A DNA stretch of 64,000 bases, taken from positions 22,749-86,748 of the forward strand of contig JAPHTQ010000029.1 of assembly GCA_026196275.1 (NCBI GenBank). The letters are read 5' to 3'. Below the pieces are notes generated by a model. The model did no database searches and had not been told where the DNA came from. It was given only the letters and a program-made list of their open reading frames with translations. The translations under genes and the position numbers were made by a program. Positions 15,553 through 24,702 of this stretch are shown piece after piece. This DNA comes from Gammaproteobacteria bacterium. GTDB lineage: Bacteria > Pseudomonadota > Gammaproteobacteria > Thiohalomonadales > Thiohalomonadaceae. Each line of letters begins with the position of its first letter. Position 1 is the stretch's first letter.

Positions 15553-18015
15553 ATGAAAGAAAAACTGGTACTGATAGGCAACGGCATGGCCGGTGTGCGC
15601 ACCCTTGAGGAGCTGCTTAAGCTGGCCCCGGGAGCCCATGACATCACCGTATTCGGCGCCGAGCCCTACGGCAACTACAACCGCATCATGCTCTCACCAA
15701 TGCTGACCGGCGAGACGACGCTTAATGAGATCATGCTCAACACCCCCGAGTGGTACGCCGACAACAACATCACCCTGCACACCGGCACGAAGATCGTAAA
15801 GATCGACCGCAAGAACCTCGTGGTCAGAGCCGATGACGGCACCGAGGCCGAGTATGACCGGCTGCTGCTCGCCACCGGCTCCAACCCCTTCATCCTGCCG
15901 GTGCCCGGCCATGAACTGGAGGGGGTGATCGGCTTCCGCGATGTGCAGGACGTGGAGACGATGATCGCCACGGCGCAAAGATACAAACACGCGGTGGTGA
16001 TCGGCGGCGGCCTGCTCGGGCTGGAGGCGGCCAACGGCCTGCAGAAGCACGGCATGAGGGTGCGCGTGGTGCACATCAGCGACACCCTGATGAACCAGCA
16101 ACTCGACAGCGAAGCGGGCCAGTTGCTGCAAAAAGAGCTGGAAGGGCGCGGCGTTGAATTCCTGATGGGGGCCAGTACCAAGGAGATCATCGGACGCAAG
16201 CGGGTCCAGGCGGTAACCTTCGAGGATGGACGCGAGATCACCGCCGATCTGGTGGTAATGGCCGTCGGCATCCGCCCCAACATCGCCCTGGCCAAGTCGG
16301 CGGGGATCTACTGCGGCCGCGGCATCGTGGTTAACGACACCATGCAGACCTACGACCCGCGCGTCTATGCTGTGGGTGAGTGCGTACAGCATCGCAACCA
16401 GTGCTACGGCCTGGTTGCACCGCTGTTCGAGATGGCCAAGGTGTGTGCCAACCACATTGCCAAACTCGGCTATGGCCGCTACGAGGGCTCCATCACCTCC
16501 ACCAAACTGAAGGTGACCGGTGTCGATCTCTTTTCCGCCGGAGACTTTAACGGCGATGAACAGTGTGAGCGCATCGTCTACCGCGACCCCTCCAGGGGCG
16601 TTTACAAAAAGGTGGTACTGAAGGATAACCGCATCCAGGGCGCCCTGCTCTACGGTTCCACCATGGACGGTCCCTGGTACTTCCAGCTGATGCGCGACGG
16701 CTCCGACATCAGCGCCTTCCGCGACAGCCTGATGTTCGGCCAGGGGCACCTTGCCGATTCCGGCCACGGCGGCGGCAACGCGGTGATGAACATGGCCGAC
16801 GATGCCGAGGTGTGCGGCTGCAACGGCGTCACCAAGGGCGACATCGTGCGCGCCATCACCACCGAAGGCCTCTTCACCCTGGACGAGGTGAAGGCACACA
16901 CCAAGGCCTCCGCCTCCTGCGGCGGCTGCAGCGGCCTGGTGGAGCAGATCCTCGCCGCCACCGTCGGTAGCGATCTCTCCCACCCCAAGGTCAAGCCGAT
17001 GTGCCCCTGCACCGAACACAGTCATGACCAGGTGCGCGCGGCGATTCGCGATGACGAGCTGACCTCCATGGAGGCGGTATTCCAGCACCTCGACTGGCGC
17101 ACCCCCAACGGCTGCCCCAGCTGCCGCCCGGCGCTCAACTACTACCTCATCTCCAGCTGGCCGCAACAGGCCAAGGACGATCCGCAGTCACGCTTCGTCA
17201 ACGAGCGGGTGCACGGCAACATCCAGAAAGATCGTAGCTACACCGTGGTGCCGCGGATGTGGGGCGGCGTCACCACGCCGCAGGAACTGCGTGCCATTGC
17301 CGATGCGGCGGAGAAATACAACGTGCCGATGGTGAAGGTGACAGGCGGGCAGCGTATCGACCTGGTCGGCGTGAAGAAGGAGCAACTGCCCGAGATGTGG
17401 AAAGACCTCAATGCCGCCGGCATGGTCTCCGGCCACGCCTACGGCAAGGCGCTACGCACGGTGAAGACCTGCATCGGCTCGCAGTATTGCCGCTTCGGCA
17501 CCCAGGACTCGGTCGGCATGGGGATCGCACTGGAAAAGCTCACCTGGGCCTCCTGGACACCGCACAAATTCAAGATGGCAGTCTCCGGCTGTCCACGCAA
17601 CTGTGCCGAGGCAACGATCAAGGACTTCGGCGTGGTCGCGGTCGATTCCGGCTATGAGCTGCACGTCGGCGGTAACGGCGGCATCAAGGTGCGCGTCACC
17701 GATCTGCTGGCCCGTGTCGAGACCGATGGCGAGGTACTGGAGTATGCCGGCGCCTTCATGCAGCTCTACCGCGAAGAGGCGCGCTACCTGGAGCGCACCG
17801 CCCCCTGGATCGAACGGGTCGGCCTCAACTATGTCAAGGAGCGTATCGTTGACGATGCCGAGAACCGCAGGGCGCTCAACGCACGCTTCCTCATCTCGCA
17901 GGAGGTGTCGCAAAGCGACCCATGGAACGAGCTGTCGAAAGAGGAACACCGCCTGCAGTTCGTGCCGATGAAGAATTTTAACTCGAGCGATGACAAGGTC
18001 GCCGCCAACAGCTAA
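15553..18015 (+). CDS. nirB: Assimilatory nitrite reductase, large subunit
   Basis: An 820-aa NirB. Order of domains: FAD/NAD(P)H pyridine nucleotide-disulfide reductase (residues 1-300; KLVLIGNGMAGVRTLEE), bacterioferritin-associated ferredoxin-like [2Fe-2S] domain (CGCNGVTKGDIV...CGGCSG, about 420-480), a second Cys-rich region (CPSCRPALNYY), and the nitrite/sulfite reductase half with siroheme-4Fe4S ligands TCIGSQYCRFG and SGCPRNCAEA. It reduces nitrite to ammonium with NAD(P)H in the cytoplasm. It starts 11 bases after nasS with a good GGAG site. The small subunit nirD follows, interrupted by a hemoglobin gene. Confidence 0.95.
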   Translation: MKEKLVLIGNGMAGVRTLEELLKLAPGAHDITVFGAEPYGNYNRIMLSPMLTGETTLNEIMLNTPEWYADNNITLHTGTKIVKIDRKNLVVRADDGTEAEYDRLLLATGSNPFILPVPGHELEGVIGFRDVQDVETMIATAQRYKHAVVIGGGLLGLEAANGLQKHGMRVRVVHISDTLMNQQLDSEAGQLLQKELEGRGVEFLMGASTKEIIGRKRVQAVTFEDGREITADLVVMAVGIRPNIALAKSAGIYCGRGIVVNDTMQTYDPRVYAVGECVQHRNQCYGLVAPLFEMAKVCANHIAKLGYGRYEGSITSTKLKVTGVDLFSAGDFNGDEQCERIVYRDPSRGVYKKVVLKDNRIQGALLYGSTMDGPWYFQLMRDGSDISAFRDSLMFGQGHLADSGHGGGNAVMNMADDAEVCGCNGVTKGDIVRAITTEGLFTLDEVKAHTKASASCGGCSGLVEQILAATVGSDLSHPKVKPMCPCTEHSHDQVRAAIRDDELTSMEAVFQHLDWRTPNGCPSCRPALNYYLISSWPQQAKDDPQSRFVNERVHGNIQKDRSYTVVPRMWGGVTTPQELRAIADAAEKYNVPMVKVTGGQRIDLVGVKKEQLPEMWKDLNAAGMVSGHAYGKALRTVKTCIGSQYCRFGTQDSVGMGIALEKLTWASWTPHKFKMAVSGCPRNCAEATIKDFGVVAVDSGYELHVGGNGGIKVRVTDLLARVETDGEVLEYAGAFMQLYREEARYLERTAPWIERVGLNYVKERIVDDAENRRALNARFLISQEVSQSDPWNELSKEEHRLQFVPMKNFNSSDDKVAANS

Positions 18016-18042
18016 CCACCCAACCAGCAAGGAGAAACAGCC

Positions 18043-18411
18043 ATGAGTACACTCTACGAACGTATCGGCGGCGAGCCCGCCATCAACGCCGCCGTCGACC
18101 TGTTCTACGACAAGGTCCTGGCCGATGAGCGTATCAACCATTTCTTTACCAACACCGACATGGCGCGCCAGCGCGGGCACCAGAAGATGTTTCTGACCTA
18201 CGCCTTCGGCGGCATGCCCGGCTACACCGGCAGGAATATGCGCGAGGGCCACGCCCACCTGGTGGAGAAGCTTGGTCTCAACGACAGCCACTTCGATGCG
18301 GTGATGGACAACCTCGGCGCCGCACTGCAAGAACTGAACGTGCCGAATGAACTCATCGGCGAAGCCGCCGCCATCGCCGAGTCCGTGCGCGACGACGTGT
18401 TGAACAAGTAA
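18043..18411 (+). CDS. Group 1 truncated hemoglobin
   Basis: A 122-aa trHbN-type globin (LYERIGGEPAINAAVDLFYDKVL at the N terminus; heme-proximal region REGHAHLVEKLGL; short alpha-helical 2-over-2 fold length). A strong AGGAG precedes the ATG. Group 1 truncated globins bind oxygen and oxidise nitric oxide to nitrate. The gene sits between nirB and nirD, so it is co-expressed with nitrite reduction; protection from NO formed during nitrite turnover is the likely role (inference). Confidence 0.92.
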   Translation: MSTLYERIGGEPAINAAVDLFYDKVLADERINHFFTNTDMARQRGHQKMFLTYAFGGMPGYTGRNMREGHAHLVEKLGLNDSHFDAVMDNLGAALQELNVPNELIGEAAAIAESVRDDVLNK

Positions 18412-18423
18412 ATCCAAAAACTA

Positions 18424-18507
18424 TCACCACAGAGACACGAAGAGCACAGAGAAAACCAGATGAGTACGCCTGCCGACACCCCCGCGTACTCCGCGTCTCT
18501 GTGGTGA
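18424..18507. repeat. Palindromic CACAGAG-type intergenic repeat
   Basis: Begins TCACCACAGAGACACGAAG and ends CCGCGTCTCTGTGGTGA. Same dispersed family; between the hemoglobin gene and nirD. Confidence 0.8.
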
Positions 18508-18528
18508 CTCATGCATCGGAGAAAAGCA

Positions 18529-18861
18529 ATGTCAGAGTGGATAACCGTTGGAAGCATTGAAGATATCCCGCGCCTGGGCGCACGTGTCGTCGCCACCGCC
18601 GAGGGTGAGATCGCCGTGTTCCGCACCGCGGACGACAAGATCTTCGCCCTGCGCGATCACTGTCCGCACAAGGGCGGACCGTTGTCCCAGGGCATCGTCT
18701 ACGGCAACAAAGTCGCCTGTCCGTTGCACAACTGGAGCATCGATCTGCAAACCGGCGAGGCGGTCGCCCCCGACAAGGGGTGCAGCCACAGCTACCCGGT
18801 GCAGGTGGAAGACGGCGTGGTTGCCATCGCCGCATCCGCAGCTAACATCGCGGCGATGTAA
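18529..18861 (+). CDS. nirD: Assimilatory nitrite reductase, small subunit (Rieske type)
   Basis: A 110-aa NirD starting at ATG 18529 with GGAG 7 bases before; an upstream in-frame ATG at 18511 is within the repeat end and lacks a site. All four Rieske ligands are present (CPHKGG and CPLHNW), so it should carry a [2Fe-2S] cluster, unlike the cluster-free E. coli NirD. It partners NirB, probably in electron transfer to the siroheme site. Confidence 0.93.
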   Translation: MSEWITVGSIEDIPRLGARVVATAEGEIAVFRTADDKIFALRDHCPHKGGPLSQGIVYGNKVACPLHNWSIDLQTGEAVAPDKGCSHSYPVQVEDGVVAIAASAANIAAM

Positions 18862-18871
18862 AAAACAAATC

Positions 18872-19042
18872 GAACCGCAAAGACGCGAAGAACGCGAAGA
18901 AAACACCAATAAAGATACAGCCGGGAGATTATTCCCGGCAATCAATGGCGTTGATCATGTTTTTCAGGCTGCGACAAGAAACTGAAGCAAACAAACAAGT
19001 ATTCCTCTTTGCGTTCTTTGCGCCTTTGCGCCTTTGCGGTGA
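18872..19042. repeat. Palindromic CGCAAAG-type intergenic repeat
   Basis: Begins AACCGCAAAGACGCGAAGAA and ends GCGCCTTTGCGGTGA. It fills the first half of the 363-base gap between nirD and nasA. Confidence 0.75.
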
Positions 19043-19067
19043 AAAGATTTTAATCATGAGTGAAGTT

Positions 19068-19165
19068 CGTAGGCCGGACATGGCGGGGCGGTGTCCGGCA
19101 GAACCTGCCCGATACCGCTACGCTATATCGGGCCTACCTCCTACCACCACATCGGGCCTACCGAT
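19068..19165. repeat. GTAGGCC-type palindromic sequence upstream of nasA
   Basis: GTAGGCCGGACA...TGTCCGGC (19068-19100) and CGATACCGCTACGCTATATC (19110-19129) with GGGCCTAC ends form nested inverted repeats. This second, different repeat lies between two copies of the CGCAAAG-type right end (to 19042, and 19183-19210), and both copies are followed by nearly the same leader with an ATG. Confidence 0.6.
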
Positions 19166-19224
19166 GCGCAGCCCGAGTTTTCCTTTGCGTTCTTTGCGCC
19201 TTTGCGGTGAATAAGGTTTTAATC

Positions 19225-21945
19225 ATGAAAGAAGTCAAAACAACCTGCCCCTACTGCGGCGTCGGCTGCGGCGTTATCGCCTCGACTGCGCCTGACGGCA
19301 CGGTAACTATCAAGGGCGACCCGGATCATCCGGCAAACTTCGGCCGCCTCTGTTCCAAGGGCGCGGCGCTGGGTGAGACTCTGGACATGGAGGGCCGCCT
19401 GCTGCACCCGATCGTCGACGGACAGGTCAGCGACTGGGACACGGCACTGGATAGCGTCGCCTCACGTTTTCGTGCCCTCATCGCGGAGCACGGCCCCGAT
19501 GCGGTGGCCTTCTATGTCTCCGGGCAACTCCTCACCGAGGATTACTACGTCGCCAACAAGCTGATGAAGGGATTCATCGGCTCGGCCAACATCGACACCA
19601 ATTCGCGCCTGTGCATGTCATCCGCTGTGGCCGCCTACAAGCGTGCCTTCGGTTCCGACAGTGTGCCCTGCAGTTACGCGGATCTGGAGCGGGCCAAGCT
19701 CATCGTCATCACCGGCTCCAACACCGCCTGGTGCCACCCGGTGGTTTACCAGCGTATCGTCCAGGCCAAAAAGAGATACCCGGACATACGCATTGTCGTG
19801 ATCGACCCGCGCCGCACTGCGACCTGCGAGATCGCCGATCTGCACCTGCCGCTCAAGCCCGGCAGTGATGCGTTTCTGTTCAACGGCATGCTGCATTATC
19901 TCGACCAGCAGCAGGAGCACAACACCCTCTACACCGCCCGGTTCACTGAAGGGGCCGACGCCGCGCTCGCCGCGGCCCGGGACTCCTCACCAACGATCCG
20001 GAGCGTGGCCGAACTGTGCGCGCTGGACGGTGCGCTGCTCGAGCAGTTCTTTGATCTCTTCGCCCGCACCGAGCGGGTGGTCACGCTCTTCTCCCAGGGG
20101 ATCAACCAGTCCTCCAGCGGCACCGACAAGGGCAATGCGATCATTAACTGCCATCTGCTCACCGGCCGCATCGGTCGTCCCGGCATGGGGCCCTTCTCCA
20201 TTACCGGCCAACCCAACGCCATGGGCGGCCGCGAGGTCGGCGGCCTGGCCAACCAGCTCGCCGCGCATATGGAGCTTGAGGATCCCGGGCACCGCGCCCT
20301 GGTACAGTCGTTCTGGCAATCCCCTGCGATTGCCGACAAGCCGGGACTCAAGGCGGTGGATCTTTTCCGCGCCGTGGAAGAGGGCAAGGTCAAGGCGGTG
20401 TGGATCATGGCCACCAATCCCGTGGTGAGCATGCCCGATGCAGACAGGGTCAAGGCTGCGCTGGAAAAATGCGAGCTGGTGGTGGTCTCCGACAACATGG
20501 CGCACACCGACACCGTAGACCTTGCCCACATCAAGCTGCCGGCACTCGGTTGGGGCGAGAAGGAGGGCACGGTCACCAACTCCGAACGGTGCATCTCGCG
20601 GCAGCGCGCCTTTCTCGCCGCACCGGGCAGCGCCAGGGCAGACTGGTGGATCCTCAGTGAAGTGGCAAAACGCATGGGCTTTGCCGAGCAGTTCGCCTAT
20701 GCCCTTCCCGCCGAAATCTTTTCCGAGCATGCACGGCTGACCGCCTGCCACAACGACGGCACGCGGGACCTCGACATTGGCGGCCTTGGCGGTCTGAGTG
20801 CGGAGCAATACGATGTCCTGGCGCCCAGGCAATGGCCCGTGACCGACAAACAGCCTGAGGGGAGCGTTCGCCTCTTCAGCGACGGCCGCTTCTTCACCCC
20901 CAATGGCAAGGCACGCTTCATCGCCGTCGCTCCGCAGCCACCGGCGCATGAACCCGACGAGCAGCTTCCGCTCTGCCTTAACACCGGCCGCGTACGCGAC
21001 CACTGGCATACCATGACGCGCAGTGGCAAATCGCCGCGCCTCGCCACCCATACCCGGGAGCCCTACGCCGAACTCCACCCGCAGGATGCCGCACGCCACG
21101 GCATCGAAGACAATGCGCTGGTCAAGGTGGAAGGGAAACAGGGCAGCATCACCGTGCGCGCCCATCTCAGTGAGCGGCAACAACCGGGCTCGCTCTTTGT
21201 CCCCATTCACTGGAACGCGCAATTTGCCAGCGCTGCACGTGTCGATGCGCTGATCAGCGCCGTCACCGATCCGGTCTCAGGTCAGCCCGAATCGAAACAT
21301 GCCCCGGCACGTATCGTGCCCTGTCAGCCCGCCTGGTTCGGCTTCCTGCTTAGTCGCCGCCGGCTCACCCCCAACGAGGCCAGCTACTGGAGTTGCTCAC
21401 GCGGCGACGGCCTGTGGCGCTACCAGCTTGCCGGCGATCAGGTCCCCGCCGACTGGGCGCAAAGCGCCCGTGCTGTGCTGTGCTCGCCGGAACAGGACGT
21501 GGGCTGGATCGAATACTTCGACCCGGCAACACAACAATATCGCGCCGCGCGCATCGTCAACGGCAGCCTGGAGAGTTGCCTCCACATCGGCCCCGATCGG
21601 CACCTGCCGGCGCACGACTGGATCGAACCGCTGTTTGCCCAGCCAGCCCTCGGCGGCAACGAACGCATCGCCCTGCTCGCCGGAAAACCGCTGCGCCAGC
21701 AACAGGACGCCGGCCCCTCGGTCTGTGCCTGCTTCGGCGTCGGCAGCGAAACCATCCGTCAGACGATACGCGAGAAACGCATCACCAGCATCGAACAGAT
21801 TACCAAGGAGCTCAAGGCTGGCGGCAACTGTGGTTCTTGCCTGCCAGAGCTCAAAGCGTTGTTGCATGAAGCGCTACATAACAGTGCAGAACGCACCAAA
21901 ACAACCACCGATCACTCCGCCTTACATGTCACCCAGGGCCAGTAA
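19225..21945 (+). CDS. nasA: Assimilatory nitrate reductase, molybdenum catalytic subunit
   Basis: A 906-aa NasA/NarB-type bis-MGD enzyme. The N-terminal [4Fe-4S] ligands are Cys8, Cys11, Cys15 and Cys43 (TTCPYCGVGCGV, GRLCSKG). The molybdopterin oxidoreductase body carries SRLCMSSAV and INQSSSGTDKGNAI, a dinucleotide-binding domain occupies about residues 560-690, and a BFD-like [2Fe-2S] domain (CACFGVGSETIRQ...GGNCGSCLPEL) closes the C terminus. It reduces nitrate to nitrite in the cytoplasm. ATG 19225 is chosen because translation from 19060 would read through repeat sequence. Confidence 0.95.
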   Translation: MKEVKTTCPYCGVGCGVIASTAPDGTVTIKGDPDHPANFGRLCSKGAALGETLDMEGRLLHPIVDGQVSDWDTALDSVASRFRALIAEHGPDAVAFYVSGQLLTEDYYVANKLMKGFIGSANIDTNSRLCMSSAVAAYKRAFGSDSVPCSYADLERAKLIVITGSNTAWCHPVVYQRIVQAKKRYPDIRIVVIDPRRTATCEIADLHLPLKPGSDAFLFNGMLHYLDQQQEHNTLYTARFTEGADAALAAARDSSPTIRSVAELCALDGALLEQFFDLFARTERVVTLFSQGINQSSSGTDKGNAIINCHLLTGRIGRPGMGPFSITGQPNAMGGREVGGLANQLAAHMELEDPGHRALVQSFWQSPAIADKPGLKAVDLFRAVEEGKVKAVWIMATNPVVSMPDADRVKAALEKCELVVVSDNMAHTDTVDLAHIKLPALGWGEKEGTVTNSERCISRQRAFLAAPGSARADWWILSEVAKRMGFAEQFAYALPAEIFSEHARLTACHNDGTRDLDIGGLGGLSAEQYDVLAPRQWPVTDKQPEGSVRLFSDGRFFTPNGKARFIAVAPQPPAHEPDEQLPLCLNTGRVRDHWHTMTRSGKSPRLATHTREPYAELHPQDAARHGIEDNALVKVEGKQGSITVRAHLSERQQPGSLFVPIHWNAQFASAARVDALISAVTDPVSGQPESKHAPARIVPCQPAWFGFLLSRRRLTPNEASYWSCSRGDGLWRYQLAGDQVPADWAQSARAVLCSPEQDVGWIEYFDPATQQYRAARIVNGSLESCLHIGPDRHLPAHDWIEPLFAQPALGGNERIALLAGKPLRQQQDAGPSVCACFGVGSETIRQTIREKRITSIEQITKELKAGGNCGSCLPELKALLHEALHNSAERTKTTTDHSALHVTQGQ

Positions 21946-21981
21946 CGCACGTGTCTTCGCATCCAGGGAAAACTCAATTCC

Positions 21982-21996
21982 TGGCATCAATATTGC
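21982..21996 (+). promoter_or_regulatory. Possible sigma-54 promoter before the FNT gene
   Basis: TGGCATCAATATTGC resembles the -24/-12 consensus with one change (TGGCAT for TGGCAC) and correct N5 spacing. It lies 45-59 bases before the FNT start. I saw no NtrC-like dyad near it, so this is weaker than the two upstream promoters. Confidence 0.4.
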
Positions 21997-22040
21997 AGAG
22001 TAACTTTTAGCTTCACTAAACAACCAGAGAGGGAGTTATT

Positions 22041-22859
22041 ATGTCGTACCTGGAGCCCAGCGAGTTCGTATCAAAAATGGTCGATTCGGGTGAGTCGAAA
22101 GTGTTTATGTCCACCAAGGACACCCTGATCCGTGCCTTCATGGCCGGTGCCATACTGGGCCTCGCGGCCATTTTCGCCATTACCGTGGCGACGAAAACCG
22201 GATCCCCGCTCACCGGCGCCATCCTGTTCCCCGTTGGTTTCATCATGCTCTACCTGATGAAATTCGATCTCCTTACCGGGGTTTTCACCCTCGTTCCTCT
22301 CGCGCTTATCGACAAACGTCCCGGTGTGACCTTCGGCCAGGTCATGCGCAACTGGGGCCTGGTTTTTGTCGGCAACTTCGCCGGTGCACTGTCCGTCGCC
22401 TTCATGATGTCCTTTATCCTGACCTATGGCTACAGCATTGATGGCGGGGTTATCGCGGAAAAGGTCGGACATATCGGTGAATCCCGAACCCTTGGCTATA
22501 AAGAACATGGTCTCGATGGATGGTTCACCATCTTCATTCGTGGCATGTTATGCAACTGGATGGTCTCCATGGGTGTGGTCGGCGCGATGATCTCCACCTC
22601 CGCCAGTGCCAAGATGATGGCCATGTGGATGCCAGTCATGCTGTTCTTCTTCATGGGCTTCGAACATTCCATCGTCAACATGTTCCTGTTCCCCTTCTCC
22701 ATGATCATGGGTGGCGGCTTTACCGTCTCTGACTATTTGATCTGGAATGAGATCCCGACGGCCCTGGGCAATCTGGTAGGCGGTTTTGTCCTGGTCGGAC
22801 TCCCGCTCTATTTCACCCACGTCAGGACCAGTCCGGAACGCGTTCTGAACAAGGCCTGA
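22041..22859 (+). CDS. nirC: Formate/nitrite transporter family channel (NirC-like)
   Basis: A 272-aa FNT-family protein with about six membrane helices and the family half-repeats (GAILGLAAIFAITVATKTG, FVGNFAGALSVAF, GMLCNWMVSMGVVGAMIS, FEHSIVNMFLFP). FNT proteins are pentameric channels for formate, nitrite or related anions. Its position after nasA and nirBD argues for nitrite: import, or release of excess nitrite. A clear AGAGAGGGAG site precedes the ATG. Confidence 0.92.
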   Translation: MSYLEPSEFVSKMVDSGESKVFMSTKDTLIRAFMAGAILGLAAIFAITVATKTGSPLTGAILFPVGFIMLYLMKFDLLTGVFTLVPLALIDKRPGVTFGQVMRNWGLVFVGNFAGALSVAFMMSFILTYGYSIDGGVIAEKVGHIGESRTLGYKEHGLDGWFTIFIRGMLCNWMVSMGVVGAMISTSASAKMMAMWMPVMLFFFMGFEHSIVNMFLFPFSMIMGGGFTVSDYLIWNEIPTALGNLVGGFVLVGLPLYFTHVRTSPERVLNKA

Positions 22860-22876
22860 TTATCCGCCCATGATAT

Positions 22877-22905
22877 CTCGGCTCCATCAGGGGCCGAGGT
22901 TTTTT
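22877..22905 (+). terminator. Intrinsic terminator between the FNT gene and the PP2C-kinase gene
   Basis: A 9-bp hairpin, CTCGGCTCC (22877-22885) with GGGGCCGAG (22890-22898) and loop ATCA, is followed by six T. The start codon of the next gene (22911) is only 5 bases after the T run, and the only Shine-Dalgarno candidate (CGAGG) lies inside the stem. Confidence 0.85.
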
Positions 22906-22910
22906 ACGTT

Positions 22911-24641
22911 ATGACGAAACAGTTACGCATCACCATCGGCCAACACTCCGACAGGGGCCGCAAGGCGGTCAACCAGGATTTTCATGCGGCCTCTATCCCG
23001 AATGAACCGCTGTTGAGTTCGAAAGGGATAGCCGTGGCGCTCGCCGACGGCATCAGTACCAGCGGTGTCAGTCAGATTGCCAGCGAGACCTCAGTCAAAG
23101 GCTTTCTGGAGGATTACTTTTCCACCCCTGAGTCATGGTCGGTGAAGACTTCCGTGCAGCGCGTGCTGCGCGCGACCAACTCCTGGCTTTACGCACAGAC
23201 CCGTAACGGCCCAAATCGTTACGAGATGGACCGGGGTTATGTCTGCACCTTCAGCGCACTGGTACTCAAATCTACCACCGCGCACATCTTTCATGCCGGT
23301 GATACACGAGTCTACCGCCTCATCGACAACCGCCTCGAACAGTTGACCGAAGATCACCGCCTGTGGGTGTCGCGTGAGAAAAGCTATCTCAGTCGTGCCC
23401 TCGGCATGCGCGATAGACTGGAGATCGATTACCGATCCCACGCGCTAGAAATCGGCGACACCTTCGTCCTGGCGACGGACGGGGTTTACGAGTTCGCCCA
23501 GGAAACATTTACCGTCGATACGATCCACGCGCACAGTGACAATCTGGACCGCGCCGCCCGGGCGATTGTGGAGGAGGCATACCACTGCGGCAGCATGGAT
23601 AACCTTTCCATCCAGATCGTTCGCATCGATGAACTGCCGCACCACAACATCGACGAACTTCACCAGCAGGCGACTGCCCTGCCGTTCCCACCGGAACTGC
23701 GGCCCAGGATGACATTCGACGGTTACGAGATCGTACGTGATGTGCACAACAGCAGCCGCAGTCATGTCTATCTGGCTGTCGACATTGAAACCGGGAAACA
23801 GGTCGCCCTGAAGGTTCCCTCCATCGATCTGCGCAACGACGATGCCTATCTGGAGCGATTCCTGATGGAGGAATGGGTGGCACGCCGAATCGACAATGCG
23901 CACGTATTAAAACCGTGCGAACTGACGCGCAAACGCAACTACCTGTACATTGTCACCGAGTTCATCGAGGGGCAAACCCTGTCACAATGGATGACCGACA
24001 ATCCCTGTCCTGATATCGAAACAGTCCGCAACATCGTTGAGCAAATCGCCCGGGGCTTACGCGCCTTGCACCGCCAAGAGATGCTGCACCAGGATCTGCG
24101 GCCCAACAATATCATGATCGACAAAACGGGAACCGTGAAGATCATCGATTTCGGCTCGGTGCGGGTTGCCGGAGTCGCCGAGAACGCCGGCCGCCATGAG
24201 CAGCAGATCCTCGGCACCGCGCAGTACACAGCACCCGAGTACTTCCTCGGCGATACCGGCACCACCCGTTCGGACATGTTTTCACTCGGTGTCATCGCCT
24301 ATCAGATGCTGTCCGGGCGTTTGCCCTACGGCACCCGTGTGGCGCAGGCGACCACCCGGGCGGCACAACGAAAACTGGTCTACGCGTCGGTGCTCGACGA
24401 CAACCTAACCATCCCTGCCTGGGTCGATTTTGCGATCAGAAAGGCGGTCCACCCCAACCCTTACCACCGCTACGATGAGATTTCCGAATTCATCCATGAT
24501 CTGCGCCGGCCGAATCGTGCCTTTTTAAGCAAGTCATGGCCGCCGTTACTGGAACGCAACCCCGTGCTCTTCTGGCAGGGCATCTCCCTGATCCTGCTTC
24601 TCATCATTGTGTTGCTGCTCAGCAACGACACCTTGCCTTAA
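22911..24641 (+). CDS. PP2C phosphatase fused to Ser/Thr protein kinase, membrane-anchored
   Basis: A 576-aa fusion. The N-terminal PP2C phosphatase (about residues 5-240) has RKAVNQDFHAA, ALADGIS, HAGDTRVYRL and LATDGVYE. The kinase domain (about 270-540) has ALKVPS, the catalytic loop HQDLRPNNIMID (D-L-R-x2-N) and IDFGS at the DFG position. A single membrane helix closes the C terminus (LFWQGISLILLLIIVLLL). Similar fusions are found in nitrate assimilation operons of pseudomonads; their target is not established. It may tune nitrate uptake or reduction by phosphorylation (inference). Confidence 0.9.
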   Translation: MTKQLRITIGQHSDRGRKAVNQDFHAASIPNEPLLSSKGIAVALADGISTSGVSQIASETSVKGFLEDYFSTPESWSVKTSVQRVLRATNSWLYAQTRNGPNRYEMDRGYVCTFSALVLKSTTAHIFHAGDTRVYRLIDNRLEQLTEDHRLWVSREKSYLSRALGMRDRLEIDYRSHALEIGDTFVLATDGVYEFAQETFTVDTIHAHSDNLDRAARAIVEEAYHCGSMDNLSIQIVRIDELPHHNIDELHQQATALPFPPELRPRMTFDGYEIVRDVHNSSRSHVYLAVDIETGKQVALKVPSIDLRNDDAYLERFLMEEWVARRIDNAHVLKPCELTRKRNYLYIVTEFIEGQTLSQWMTDNPCPDIETVRNIVEQIARGLRALHRQEMLHQDLRPNNIMIDKTGTVKIIDFGSVRVAGVAENAGRHEQQILGTAQYTAPEYFLGDTGTTRSDMFSLGVIAYQMLSGRLPYGTRVAQATTRAAQRKLVYASVLDDNLTIPAWVDFAIRKAVHPNPYHRYDEISEFIHDLRRPNRAFLSKSWPPLLERNPVLFWQGISLILLLIIVLLLSNDTLP

Positions 24642-24702
24642 CCCCCCTTTCCAGCACTGGCATCTCCGGGTGCCGGCTCAACAATCCGTAAGGAGCTTGA
24701 CC

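Noticed and set aside
15694..17166. 490-codon minus-strand frame opposite nirB
   Set aside because: Antisense shadow of nirB, whose cofactor motifs are complete on the plus strand.
11919..19210. CRISPR-like spacing of similar repeats across the nitrate cluster
   Set aside because: The repeats are hundreds of bases to kilobases apart, palindromic as whole elements, of unequal length and separated by genes; there are no regular spacers and no cas genes.
19060..19224. 55-codon N-terminal extension of NasA
   Set aside because: This stretch is made of repeat sequence (GTAGGCC palindrome and CGCAAAG-type end), and NasA proteins begin close to the TTCPYCGVGCG cluster motif.
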